Source: Sphingomonas sp. S1-29 (lineage in GTDB: Bacteria > Pseudomonadota > Alphaproteobacteria > Sphingomonadales > Sphingomonadaceae). From it: a stretch of DNA of 64,000 bases. Numbering within the stretch: position 1 is the first letter of the stretch; each line of letters starts with the position of its first letter. The notes under the pieces were generated by a model. The model was not told where the DNA came from, made no database searches, and saw only the letters and a program-made list of their open reading frames with translations. The position numbers were made by a program, and so were the translations under genes. The DNA is taken from assembly GCF_026167545.1 (NCBI RefSeq), contig NZ_CP110678.1, positions 2,779,501 to 2,843,500 of the forward strand, in the 5' to 3' direction. This document shows positions 43,819-52,327 of this stretch, one piece after another.

Positions 43819-45336
43819 ATGACCACCGGGCCGGTCCGATCGGTGCTTATCGTTGGCGGCGGGACCGCCGGCTGGATGGCCGCGGCAGCGTTGTCGCGCA
43901 TGATCCCCACCGGGCTTTCGGTGACGCTGGTCGAATCCGACGCGATCGGAACGATCGGCGTGGGCGAGGCGACGATCCCGCCGATCCGCGCGTTCAATGC
44001 CGCGCTTGGTATCGACGAAGCCGAGTTCATTGCGGCGACGGCGGGCAGCTTCAAACTGGGGATCGAATTCGTCGGCTGGGGTGCGGCGGGCGAGCGCTAC
44101 CTGCACCCCTTCGGCGTCTTCGGTTTCGATCAGGAGGGGGTTCGCTTCCACCAGCACTGGCTTCGGCGCCGCGCCGCGGGAGTCCGCGAAGACATTGCCG
44201 ATTATGCGTTGTGCGCGGTCGCCGCGCGCGAAGGCCGGTTCATGCCCCCCGCGACCGATCCGGCGTCGGTGTTGTCGCAGATGAACCACGCCTATCACTT
44301 CGACGCCGGGCTGTACGCCGCGTTCCTGCGCACCCGCGCCGAACGCGCCGGGGTCGTTCGGGTCGAAGGCGAAGTGGTCGAAGCCATCAAGGAAGGCGAG
44401 CGCGGGAACGTCAGCGCGGTGCGACTGGCTGACGGCAGTGCATTGGCTGCCGATTTGTTCGTCGATTGCTCGGGCTTTCGTGGCCTGCTGATCGAAGGCG
44501 CGATGCAGGCGGGCTATGAAGACTGGACCCGCTGGCTGGCGTGCGACCGCGCGGTTGCGGTTCCCTGCGCCACCGGCGGCGACGGCCTGACGCCCTTTAC
44601 GCGATCGACCGCGCGACCGGCGGGCTGGCAGTGGCGGATCCCGCTCCAGCACCGCACCGGCAACGGCTATGTCTATTCGAGCGCCTATCTGTCGGATGAC
44701 GAGGCGACCGCAACCTTGCTCGCCCATCTCGACGGCCCCGCGCTGGCCGATCCGCGGCTGCTGCGCTTCACCGCGGGGCGGCGGCGGCGGCAGTGGATCG
44801 GGAATGTCGTCGCGCTGGGGCTCGCCGGGGGCTTTGCCGAACCGCTCGAATCGACGTCGATCCACATGGTCCAGAGCGGCATCTCGCGATTGCTCGCGCT
44901 ATTCCCCGATCGCGAATTTTCGGGAGTCGAGGCGGCGACCTTCAATCGCCAGGCCGATGTTCAATATGATCAGGTCCGCGACTTTCTGGCGCTGCACTAT
45001 CACCTCACCCGCCGCGACGATTCGCCCTTCTGGCGCGATGCCGCGGCGCGCGCGATCCCCGATACGCTGGCGGAGAAGATCGCCTTGTGGAAGCGCGCCG
45101 GTCGCGTGTTTCGCCGCGACGACGATCTGTTCGCCGAGGATAGCTGGGTTGCGGTGCTGCTCGGACAGGGGCTGGTGCCCGGTGGATGGGATCGGATGGC
45201 CGATCTTGCCGATCCCGCGATGGTCGAGCAGCGTTTCGCTCGGCTGCGCTCGCTGTTCGCCGACGCGGCAAGCCGCATGCCGCGCCATGCCGACTATATC
45301 GCGCGGGTAGCGCCTGGCCGGCGGCACGCAGCGTGA
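43819..45336 (+). CDS. Tryptophan 7-halogenase-family flavoprotein, copy A
   Basis: Start ATG 43819 gives 505 residues. GGGTAGWMAAAAL at 13-25 is the FAD site. GEATIPPIR, Lys79 in GSFKLG, the halogenase motif WQWRIP at 270-275 and Glu344 in EPLESTSI are all present. The Lys and Glu match the positions of PrnA's catalytic Lys79 and Glu346, so halogenase chemistry is possible. A reductase partner is not encoded nearby. The GTGA overlap with copy B couples translation. The substrate is unknown. Similar genes next to TonB receptors occur widely in Caulobacter and Xanthomonas relatives. Confidence 0.9.
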   Translation: MTTGPVRSVLIVGGGTAGWMAAAALSRMIPTGLSVTLVESDAIGTIGVGEATIPPIRAFNAALGIDEAEFIAATAGSFKLGIEFVGWGAAGERYLHPFGVFGFDQEGVRFHQHWLRRRAAGVREDIADYALCAVAAREGRFMPPATDPASVLSQMNHAYHFDAGLYAAFLRTRAERAGVVRVEGEVVEAIKEGERGNVSAVRLADGSALAADLFVDCSGFRGLLIEGAMQAGYEDWTRWLACDRAVAVPCATGGDGLTPFTRSTARPAGWQWRIPLQHRTGNGYVYSSAYLSDDEATATLLAHLDGPALADPRLLRFTAGRRRRQWIGNVVALGLAGGFAEPLESTSIHMVQSGISRLLALFPDREFSGVEAATFNRQADVQYDQVRDFLALHYHLTRRDDSPFWRDAAARAIPDTLAEKIALWKRAGRVFRRDDDLFAEDSWVAVLLGQGLVPGGWDRMADLADPAMVEQRFARLRSLFADAASRMPRHADYIARVAPGRRHAA

Positions 45337-46853
45337 CGCAGCGCATCGTGGTGTTGGGCGGCGGCACCGCCGGCTGGATGGCCGCGGCCACCGCGGCGCG
45401 GCTGCTGGGGCCCGCGGGCTGGACGGTGACCCTGGTCGAATCGGACGCGATACCCACCGTCGGCGTCGGCGAAGCGACGATCCCGCCGATCCGCACCTTC
45501 CACGCGATGCTGGGGGTCGACGAGGCCGATTTCCTGCGTGCGACGGGGGGCAGCTGGAAGCTCGGGATCCGGTTCGAAGGCTGGTCGGGGCAGGGCAGTT
45601 CGTACCTCCACGCCTTCGGACGTCCTGGCACCGATGTCGGCGGGCTGCCCTTCCACGCGCAATGGCTCCGCGCGCGCGCCGCGGGCCAGGCCGAAGCGCT
45701 CGAGCGTTACTGGCTCGAGGCGCGTGCGGCCGAGGAAGGGCGGTTCGCGCACCCGCTCGACAATGGCGATTCGCCGCTGTCGCGCATTACCTACGCCTAT
45801 CATTTCGACGCCGGGCGCTATGCGACGTTTCTGCGCCGGCATGCCGAAGCGATGGGCGCGTCGCGCGTCGAAGGCACCGTCGAGGGCGTCGAGCGCGGCG
45901 CTGCCGGGATCGCGGCGCTGGTGCTGGCCGATGGCCGGCGGATCGAGGGCGATCTGTTCCTCGATTGCTCGGGCTTCGCGTCGTTGCTGCTGGGCGAGGC
46001 GCTCGGGGTCGGCTGGGTCGATTGGTCGCACTGGTTGCCGTGCGATCGCGCGGTCGCGGTGGCGTCGTCAGCCGATGCAGCGCCGCTGCCGCTGACTCGA
46101 TCGATCGCGCACGCGGCGGGCTGGCAGTGGCGGATCCCGCTGCGGCACCGCACGGGAAACGGGCGGGTCTTTTGCTCGGCGTATCTCAGCGAGGATCAGG
46201 CGACCGCCGAGTTGCTGGCGTCGCTCGAGACGCCGCCGATCGCCGAGCCGCGGGTGCTGCGCTTCTCGACCGGGCATCGGCAGGCGTTCTGGGCGCAGAA
46301 TTGCGTCGCCCTCGGGCTTGCGTCGGGGTTCATGGAGCCGCTCGAATCGACGAGCATCCATCTGGTGCAGGCGGGGCTGCAACATCTGCTGCAACATCTG
46401 CCTGGGGCAGCGGCGGGGCCGGACGCGGTGGCCGCGGCGCGCGCGCGCTACAACCGGGTGATGACCACCGAATTCGAACGGATCCGCGACTTCCTGGTCG
46501 CGCATTATTACCTCAACCAACGGCCCGAGCGCTTCTGGCAGGATCGCCGCGCGCAAACCCCGCCGCCCGGGCTCGCCGAAAAGCTTGCGCTGTTCGCAGG
46601 CGGCGGGCGGCTGTTCCGCGAGGATGACGAGCTGTTCAACGCCTGGAGTTGGCTCGCCTTGCTGACTGGGCAAGGCGCCCCCGCGCTTGGGCATGATCCG
46701 GTATGCGACGCCTGGCCGCTGGCGCGCGTTGCCGATCGGCTCGCACGGATCGAGGCGGTGGTGACCGCGTCGCTCGATCATATGCCCCCCCATGCCGAGG
46801 CATTGGCGCGGCTTGAATCGCTGCCGACCGACGCCGCGCTCGCAGCATGCTGA
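45333..46853 (+). CDS. Tryptophan 7-halogenase-family flavoprotein, copy B
   Basis: GTG 45333 gives 506 residues, coupled to copy A. It has VLGGGTAGWMAAATAARLLG, VGEATIPPIRTF, GSWKLGIRF, WQWRIPLRHRTGNG and FMEPLESTSIHL. All residues believed to be needed for FAD-dependent halogenation are preserved. It diverges from copy A over the whole length, pointing to old duplication and different substrates. A short GC-rich hairpin (GGCCGG/CCGGCC at 46891-46908) follows before the cupin gene. Confidence 0.9.
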   Translation: MTQRIVVLGGGTAGWMAAATAARLLGPAGWTVTLVESDAIPTVGVGEATIPPIRTFHAMLGVDEADFLRATGGSWKLGIRFEGWSGQGSSYLHAFGRPGTDVGGLPFHAQWLRARAAGQAEALERYWLEARAAEEGRFAHPLDNGDSPLSRITYAYHFDAGRYATFLRRHAEAMGASRVEGTVEGVERGAAGIAALVLADGRRIEGDLFLDCSGFASLLLGEALGVGWVDWSHWLPCDRAVAVASSADAAPLPLTRSIAHAAGWQWRIPLRHRTGNGRVFCSAYLSEDQATAELLASLETPPIAEPRVLRFSTGHRQAFWAQNCVALGLASGFMEPLESTSIHLVQAGLQHLLQHLPGAAAGPDAVAAARARYNRVMTTEFERIRDFLVAHYYLNQRPERFWQDRRAQTPPPGLAEKLALFAGGGRLFREDDELFNAWSWLALLTGQGAPALGHDPVCDAWPLARVADRLARIEAVVTASLDHMPPHAEALARLESLPTDAALAAC

Positions 46854-46933
46854 GCGGGCGAGCGATGCGCGCGTGCCAATCCGGTGCGTCGGCCGGGGTT
46901 GTCCGGCCCCATCGTGCTGTTACCTAGGAAGCC

Positions 46934-47971
46934 ATGATCTCCTCTTTGTCACCGCTTCGGCCCGCCGACGAACGCGCCGCTGTCGATGCCGCAACCTTCG
47001 CCGCCGACGTCGCACCGCTCGCGCAACCGCTGGTGCTGCGCGGTCAGGTCGCCGCATGGCCCGCCGTCGCGGCGGCCAAGGCAGGCGACAACGCGATAGC
47101 CGACTATCTGGGGGGGCTTGAGGCCGGTGCCGCGCATCCGCTCGAGGTGCTGGTGTCGCCGCCCGAATTTGGCGGGCGGTTTTTCTATCGCGGCGACAAT
47201 CTAGAAGGCTTCAACTTCAACCGCGAGCGCGCGCCGCTCAAGCTGTTGCTCAGCGAGCTGCTGCGGCTGGCGGCGTTGCCCGCAGGCGAGGCGCACTCGC
47301 TCTATGCCAACGCCGCGACAGCGCCCGAGCATCTGCCCGGATGGTCGGCGGGCAATCCGATCGATCTCGACCTTGGCGGCGCGGTGCCGCGGCTGTGGAT
47401 CGGCAATGCCAGCCGCACCGCGACCCATTATGACGGCTCGACCAACCTTGCGTGCGTCGTGGCGGGGCGGCGGCGGTTCATCCTCTTTCCGCCCGAGCAG
47501 GTGGGCAATCTGTATCTGGGACCGCTCGACCGGACGCTGGCGGGTCCGCCTTCGTCGATGGTCGATCCTACCCAGCCCGATTTCGACCGCTACCCGCGCT
47601 TCGCCGAAGCGCTCGCCCACGCGGTCGTCGCTGACCTTGGGCCGGGCGATGCGATATTCGTCCCCGCGACCTGGTGGCACCATGTGCAGGCGTTCGATAC
47701 GCTCAACGTCCTGTGCAATTATTGGTGGGATTTTGACCCCGCCAACTCGGCATTCCACGCGTTGGTCCATGCGATGATGGCGGTGCGCGATCGGCCGCAG
47801 TTCGAAAAGGAAGGCTGGCGCGCCTGGTTCGATCACTATGTCTTCAGCCCCTCGGCCGGCACCGCGGGCGATCATCTGCCCGCAAGCGCACGCGGGGTGC
47901 TTGCACCGGCGTCCGCCCAGCGTACCGAACGCATGCGCCAATATCTGTTGCGCGTGCTCGGTGGCAAATAA
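46934..47971 (+). CDS. Cupin-like (JmjC-type) 2-oxoglutarate oxygenase-like protein
   Basis: This 345-residue protein has HYD at 165-167 in ATHYDGSTN and a distal His near 249-250 in TWWHHVQ. These are the iron ligands of the cupin_8/JmjC-like hydroxylase family. IDLDLGGAVPRLWIG and FPPEQ are also typical. It follows the two halogenase-like genes in a recurring TonB receptor, halogenase, cupin arrangement. The substrate is unknown. Confidence 0.87.
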   Translation: MISSLSPLRPADERAAVDAATFAADVAPLAQPLVLRGQVAAWPAVAAAKAGDNAIADYLGGLEAGAAHPLEVLVSPPEFGGRFFYRGDNLEGFNFNRERAPLKLLLSELLRLAALPAGEAHSLYANAATAPEHLPGWSAGNPIDLDLGGAVPRLWIGNASRTATHYDGSTNLACVVAGRRRFILFPPEQVGNLYLGPLDRTLAGPPSSMVDPTQPDFDRYPRFAEALAHAVVADLGPGDAIFVPATWWHHVQAFDTLNVLCNYWWDFDPANSAFHALVHAMMAVRDRPQFEKEGWRAWFDHYVFSPSAGTAGDHLPASARGVLAPASAQRTERMRQYLLRVLGGK

Positions 47972-48047
47972 GCGGCGGTTGGGTGCCTAGGCCGGGCAGG
48001 AGCCCGATCGCGGACGGCTTGGCAACCGGCCTTACCCGACCCGCCGC
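47972..48047. terminator. Imperfect inverted repeat between convergent genes
   Basis: GCGGCGGTTGGGT at 47972-47984 is nearly complementary to ACCCGACCCGCCGC at 48034-48047. The pair spans almost the whole gap between the cupin-like and xylanase genes. It may act as a bidirectional terminator. There is no T tract. Confidence 0.35.
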
Positions 48048-48048
48048 A

Positions 48049-48729
48049 TCATTCCTGCCAAAGCGTAACCGCCGAATTGCCCGTACTGCCGAAACCTTCG
48101 GTCGCCAGCACCTGATAGTGCATCGTGCCGAGCTGCATCCCCGCCTTGCGCCACGCCGCGACATGGTTGGCGAAGGTGATTTTCCGATCTTCGCCGAACG
48201 TCTGGCGCTGGGTCCGTACGCTCCAATATTGGTAGAAGGTCTGGGTGCCGCGGATCGATGGCTGCTCGACGCGCTGGGTGCGGTAAATGGTGTAGGTGCC
48301 GCCATCGCTGCGCACGGTGCCCAGCGGTTTCGCATCGTCGCCGGGCGGGGTGAAATTCGAACCCCAATCCTCGACGATATAATATTCGATCAGCGGATCG
48401 GTCGACCACCCGTAAAGCGTCTGATAGCTGTTGGTGCCCGCTTCGAACTGGTTGACCTTGTACCCGATCGTCCGCGTCTGCGATCCCACCCGCCAGCCTT
48501 TGCCGGCAACCAGATTTTCCCTGGTACCCAGGCGATAGTCGGTCGTGTAGCCGCCGCGCTGCCCCAGCGTCATGCAGGCATCACCGCTGCTTTTCCAGAA
48601 GGTGAAGAAATAGCCGTCGTGCATGCCGGTCTGGTTGGAGCAAAGCTGGCGGGTCGCCGGATCGGGCTGATGCGCGGCCGGAAGAAGGAGCGCGACGAGC
48701 GCAAGCGCGATTGGTTCGAAATATTTCAT
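48049..48729 (-). CDS. Endo-1,4-beta-xylanase, glycoside hydrolase family 11
   Basis: From ATG 48729 the protein has 226 residues and a signal peptide (about 1-20). The GH11 motifs are clear: YGWSTDPLIEYYIVEDWG with nucleophile Glu115, IRGTQTFYQYWSVR, and ATEGFGSTGNS with acid/base Glu211. It would cleave xylan outside the cell. GH11 is not common in sphingomonads. The longer upstream frame crosses the divergent promoter and is not used. It converges on the cupin-like gene. Confidence 0.92.
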   Translation of the reverse strand: MKYFEPIALALVALLLPAAHQPDPATRQLCSNQTGMHDGYFFTFWKSSGDACMTLGQRGGYTTDYRLGTRENLVAGKGWRVGSQTRTIGYKVNQFEAGTNSYQTLYGWSTDPLIEYYIVEDWGSNFTPPGDDAKPLGTVRSDGGTYTIYRTQRVEQPSIRGTQTFYQYWSVRTQRQTFGEDRKITFANHVAAWRKAGMQLGTMHYQVLATEGFGSTGNSAVTLWQE

Positions 48730-48973
48730 GACCGAGGGTATGCCGACCGACGATCCCAACTTCCACTGAAATTGTCGGAGGCGCGACTGGGTCGTCGAAC
48801 GCTCGCTCGGCTGAAAGTTGCCGAATTGGCGCGCCGCGGCAATTCCGATGCGGCTGGCCTTCGGCATCGACCGCGCTACGATGCGGTCGGGCGACGCCGA
48901 CCGGCCTTCGAGCATCGCGACGTGACGCCGGGTGCCGATCGCGCGCCGAACCCTGTTTGCTGACGGAGCATCT

Positions 48974-49687
48974 ATGAGCCTCGACCGCCGCACCTTTTTC
49001 GCTGCCACCGCCGGATTCTCGCTGCTGCCCGGCCTTGCCACCGGCCAGGATGCCGCCCGAGAGAAGCGGCTGCGCGAAGATTGGGCATGGTGGGCGCGCT
49101 ATGCCGACGACAATGCAAGGCTGCGATCCGCCGGGGAACCCGTCGGGGTGGTCTTCATGGGCGATTCGATCACCGAAGGCTGGCGCGACAAGCGTCCCGA
49201 ATTTTTCCGCGAGGGGCGGGTGGGGCGTGGCATTAGTGGCCAGACGACCTCGCAGATGGTGCTTCGCATGATGCCCGACGTGATCGCGCTGCGTCCGCGC
49301 GCGGTGCACATCATGGCGGGGACCAACGATGTCGCCGGCAATACCGGGCCAATGACGCGCGCGCAGACGTACGATAATCTGATGGCGATGGCGCAGCTGG
49401 CGAAAGCGAACGGGATCGCGGTGCTGCTGGCGTCGGTTCCCCCCGCCGCTGGCTTCCCCTGGCGGCCGGGCCTTCCAACGATCGAGCCGATCGCCGAGAT
49501 CAACGCCTGGATACGCGCCTATGCCGCGCGCATCGGCGCGACCCATGTCGATTATACCTCGGCGCTCGGCGACGGGCGGGGTGGCATGCGCAAGGGGCTG
49601 GCGCTCGACGGTGTTCACCCCGAAGCAGCGGGGTATGCCGCGATGGAGAAGGTGATCGAGCCTATCCTGCTGGGGATGAAGCTGTGA
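48974..49687 (+). CDS. SGNH/GDSL hydrolase (Tat-type signal), possible carbohydrate esterase
   Basis: ATG 48974 follows GGAG with good spacing and gives 237 residues. DRRTFFAATAGF is a twin-arginine-like signal. VVFMGDSITEGW (Ser65), GTNDVAGN and DGVHPEAAGY (Asp-His) form the SGNH blocks. Gene order next to a GH5 and a xylanase points to a deacetylating esterase on plant or bacterial polysaccharide. It overlaps the GH5 gene by GTGA. Confidence 0.9.
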   Translation: MSLDRRTFFAATAGFSLLPGLATGQDAAREKRLREDWAWWARYADDNARLRSAGEPVGVVFMGDSITEGWRDKRPEFFREGRVGRGISGQTTSQMVLRMMPDVIALRPRAVHIMAGTNDVAGNTGPMTRAQTYDNLMAMAQLAKANGIAVLLASVPPAAGFPWRPGLPTIEPIAEINAWIRAYAARIGATHVDYTSALGDGRGGMRKGLALDGVHPEAAGYAAMEKVIEPILLGMKL

Positions 49688-50670
49688 CCTTCGACCGGCG
49701 CATGGTGGTGGCGGGCATGGCGGGGCTGGCCGGATCGCTCGCCTTCCCACGAATCGGTCAAGCCACGCCGGTATCGCGCGGCGTGGTGGCTCGCCACGGC
49801 CGGCTGCAGGTGCGCGGCAACCATATTGTCGGCGATCATGGCCGCCCGGTCACGCTGCGCGGCATGTCGCTGTTCTGGAGTCAGTGGCAGGGCCAATATT
49901 ACAACGCCGACGCCGTCCGCTGGTTGTGCAGCGATTGGAAGATCGACGTTGTCCGCGCGGCGATGGGGGTCGACTCGGGCGGGTATCTGGCCAATCCCGC
50001 GGCCGAGCTGGCCAAGGTCGAAGCGGTAATCGACGCCGCCGTCGCCAACGATATCTACGTCATCGTCGACTGGCACGCGCACCAGCCCTATCCCGAGCAG
50101 GCCGCAGCATTCTTCGCGCGGATCGCGGGCAAGTACGGCGCGCTGCCGAACCTGATATACGAGCCGTATAACGAGCCGTTGGTCGAACATGGCTGGGCCG
50201 ACGTGCTCAAACCGTATCACGCTGCCGTGCTGACCGCGATCCGGCGCGTCGATCGGCGCAATCTGGTGGTCGCCGGCACGCGCAGCTGGTCGCAGGATGT
50301 CGACGAGGCGGCGGCCGATCCGCTGGCCGATCCCAACCTTGCCTATACACTCCATTTCTATGCCGCCACGCATAAGCAGGCGCTGCAGGACAAGGCCGCC
50401 GCGGCGATGGCAAAGGGGGCGGCGCTGTTCGTCACCGAATATGGCACGACCCGCGCCGACGGCGATGGCGTGATCGACGCGACCCAAACCGGCATCTGGT
50501 GGGACTTTTTGGAGCAGCACCATATCGGCTACGTCAACTGGTCGGTGGCGGACAAAGCCGAGCTGTCGGCGGCATTGAAACCGGGTGCCGATCCCCGCGG
50601 CAAATGGGGGGAGGCGATGCTGACATCGTCGGGTAAGCTGGTCCGCAAGCGCCTGCGCACGATGGCGTGA
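49684..50670 (+). CDS. Glycoside hydrolase family 5 (cellulase-like)
   Basis: The GTG start gives 328 residues with a Tat-like signal (DRRMVVAGMAG). The acid/base Glu164 is in YEPYNEPL and the nucleophile Glu252 in FVTEYGTT. DWHAHQPY is also a GH5 mark. It probably cleaves beta-1,4-glucan or mannan. Coupled with the SGNH gene. Confidence 0.9.
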   Translation: MTFDRRMVVAGMAGLAGSLAFPRIGQATPVSRGVVARHGRLQVRGNHIVGDHGRPVTLRGMSLFWSQWQGQYYNADAVRWLCSDWKIDVVRAAMGVDSGGYLANPAAELAKVEAVIDAAVANDIYVIVDWHAHQPYPEQAAAFFARIAGKYGALPNLIYEPYNEPLVEHGWADVLKPYHAAVLTAIRRVDRRNLVVAGTRSWSQDVDEAAADPLADPNLAYTLHFYAATHKQALQDKAAAAMAKGAALFVTEYGTTRADGDGVIDATQTGIWWDFLEQHHIGYVNWSVADKAELSAALKPGADPRGKWGEAMLTSSGKLVRKRLRTMA

Positions 50671-50713
50671 ACGCGCGGGACGATGGGGGACCGGGGGGGA
50701 TTACCGCAACTGG

Positions 50714-52327
50714 TTACGCTCGGCCCCGCATCACCACGGCCGAATACCCTCCCAATATGCCGCCGCTATAATCCCCTGTTGCCACCAGCACCGCGCCATC
50801 CACGGCAAATGCCACCGCGCGGTCGGACAGGTTGAACGCACAGCGCAAGGTTGCGCCGCCCGGATGCGCGCGCTCCAGCACCAGCACCGCCTTGTCCGCC
50901 GAGACGACGCGCGAGGAACCTGATCGCAGCGCGGGTTCCGCGCGGCGCAGTGCGATGAGCCGCCTGGTCCAGTGCAGCAGCGAATCGCCATCGGCCTCCT
51001 GCTGGTCCACCGCCAACGCGCCATGATCGGCCCCATGGGGCAGCCAGGGATCGATCGAACCGAAGCCGCGATCCTTGGCATCGCCTTGCCAGGGCATCGG
51101 CGTACGCACGCCGTCGCGCGACAGCGTTATCGGCCAGTTGGCGATCGCTTCGGGATCGACCAGCCGGTCGAAGGGTATCTCCACTTGTCCCAGCCCCAAT
51201 TCTTCGCCCTGGTACAGGATCGCATTGCCGCGCAGGCTCAGCAGCAGCAGCATCTTCATCCGCGCGAACGCTCGCGCATGCGCGGGGGCCGTCCACCGCG
51301 AGACCGCGCGCGGCGCATCGTGATTCTCGAACGCCCAGCTCGGCCAACCATGATCGGGCGCATCGGGCCAAACCGAAAGCGCATCCACCACCAGCGCGGG
51401 CGTCAGCGCTTCGGCATAGAGGAAGTTGAAGCCATAGGCGCTGTCGAGCCGCGCCGCGCCTTGCGTATACAACGCCATTTCCTGCGCCCAGTGATCGCCG
51501 CCGACTTCGGCCATCGAGAATGTGGCGCCATAGGATCGCATCTCGGCCGCCAGCCGTTCGATGAAGACGGGAATATCGGGATGCGACTGGTTGTGGATCT
51601 TGTCCTGGAAATCGAACGAACGCCGGCGCGCGCGGTTGGTCGGCGGTAGCGGCGGATTATCCCTCAGCAAAGGATCGTGCATCGCGAAATTGAGCGCATC
51701 GAAGCGAAAGCCATCGACGCCGCGCTCGAGCCAGAACCGCGCCGCGCCCAGCATCGCTTCCTGCACCTGCGGATGATGGAGGTTCAGATCGGGCTGTTCG
51801 ACCAGGAAATTGTGCAGATAATATTGCGTGCGCCGCGCATCCCACTGCCATGCCGGGCCACCGAATACCGATTGCCAGTTCGATGGCGGCGATCCATCGG
51901 GCTTGGGATCGGCCCAGACATACCAGTCGGCCTTTGCGTTGTCGCGGCTGGAGCGGCTTTCGACGAACCAGGGATGTCGGTCCGACGAATGCGAATAGAC
52001 CTGATCGATCAGCACTTTCAGCCCGAGCCGATGCGCCTTGGCCACCAGGGCGTCGAAATCGGCAATCGTCCCGAATACCGGGTCGACCCCGCAGAAATCG
52101 GCGACGTCATAGCCCGAATCGCGCATCGGCGAAGTGAAGAAGGGCGACAGCCAGATCGCATCGACACCCAGGCTGGCCACATGGTCGAGCCGCTGGGTGA
52201 TGCCGGGCAGGTCGCCGACGCCGTCGCCATTGGCATCGGCAAAGCTGCGGGGATAAATCTGATAGATCACCGCCCCCTTCCACCAAGGCTCGGCGTTGGC
52301 GAGCAGCGATCTTGGCGCAGTGCTCAC
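50714..52327 (-). CDS. Alpha-glucosidase, glycoside hydrolase family 13
   Basis: This 537-residue protein has no signal peptide and should act in the cytoplasm. The GH13 regions are DAIWLSPFFTSPMRDSGYDVADF, GFRFDALNF (nucleophile Asp), MAEVGGD (acid/base Glu) and FENHDAPRA (Asp). It is similar to the alpha-glucosidases of maltose loci that hydrolyse imported maltodextrins. It overlaps the amylase stop by 4 bp and is last in the minus-strand operon. Confidence 0.93.
   Translation of the reverse strand: MSTAPRSLLANAEPWWKGAVIYQIYPRSFADANGDGVGDLPGITQRLDHVASLGVDAIWLSPFFTSPMRDSGYDVADFCGVDPVFGTIADFDALVAKAHRLGLKVLIDQVYSHSSDRHPWFVESRSSRDNAKADWYVWADPKPDGSPPSNWQSVFGGPAWQWDARRTQYYLHNFLVEQPDLNLHHPQVQEAMLGAARFWLERGVDGFRFDALNFAMHDPLLRDNPPLPPTNRARRRSFDFQDKIHNQSHPDIPVFIERLAAEMRSYGATFSMAEVGGDHWAQEMALYTQGAARLDSAYGFNFLYAEALTPALVVDALSVWPDAPDHGWPSWAFENHDAPRAVSRWTAPAHARAFARMKMLLLLSLRGNAILYQGEELGLGQVEIPFDRLVDPEAIANWPITLSRDGVRTPMPWQGDAKDRGFGSIDPWLPHGADHGALAVDQQEADGDSLLHWTRRLIALRRAEPALRSGSSRVVSADKAVLVLERAHPGGATLRCAFNLSDRAVAFAVDGAVLVATGDYSGGILGGYSAVVMRGRA

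Noticed and set aside
42002..43822. 606-codon frame opposite the TonB receptor
   Set aside because: It is antisense to the receptor and rich in Arg and Ala, without recognisable motifs.
46891..46908. GGCCGG/CCGGCC hairpin as a terminator after halogenase copy B
   Set aside because: The stem is only 6 bp and no T tract follows; listed only as a remark.
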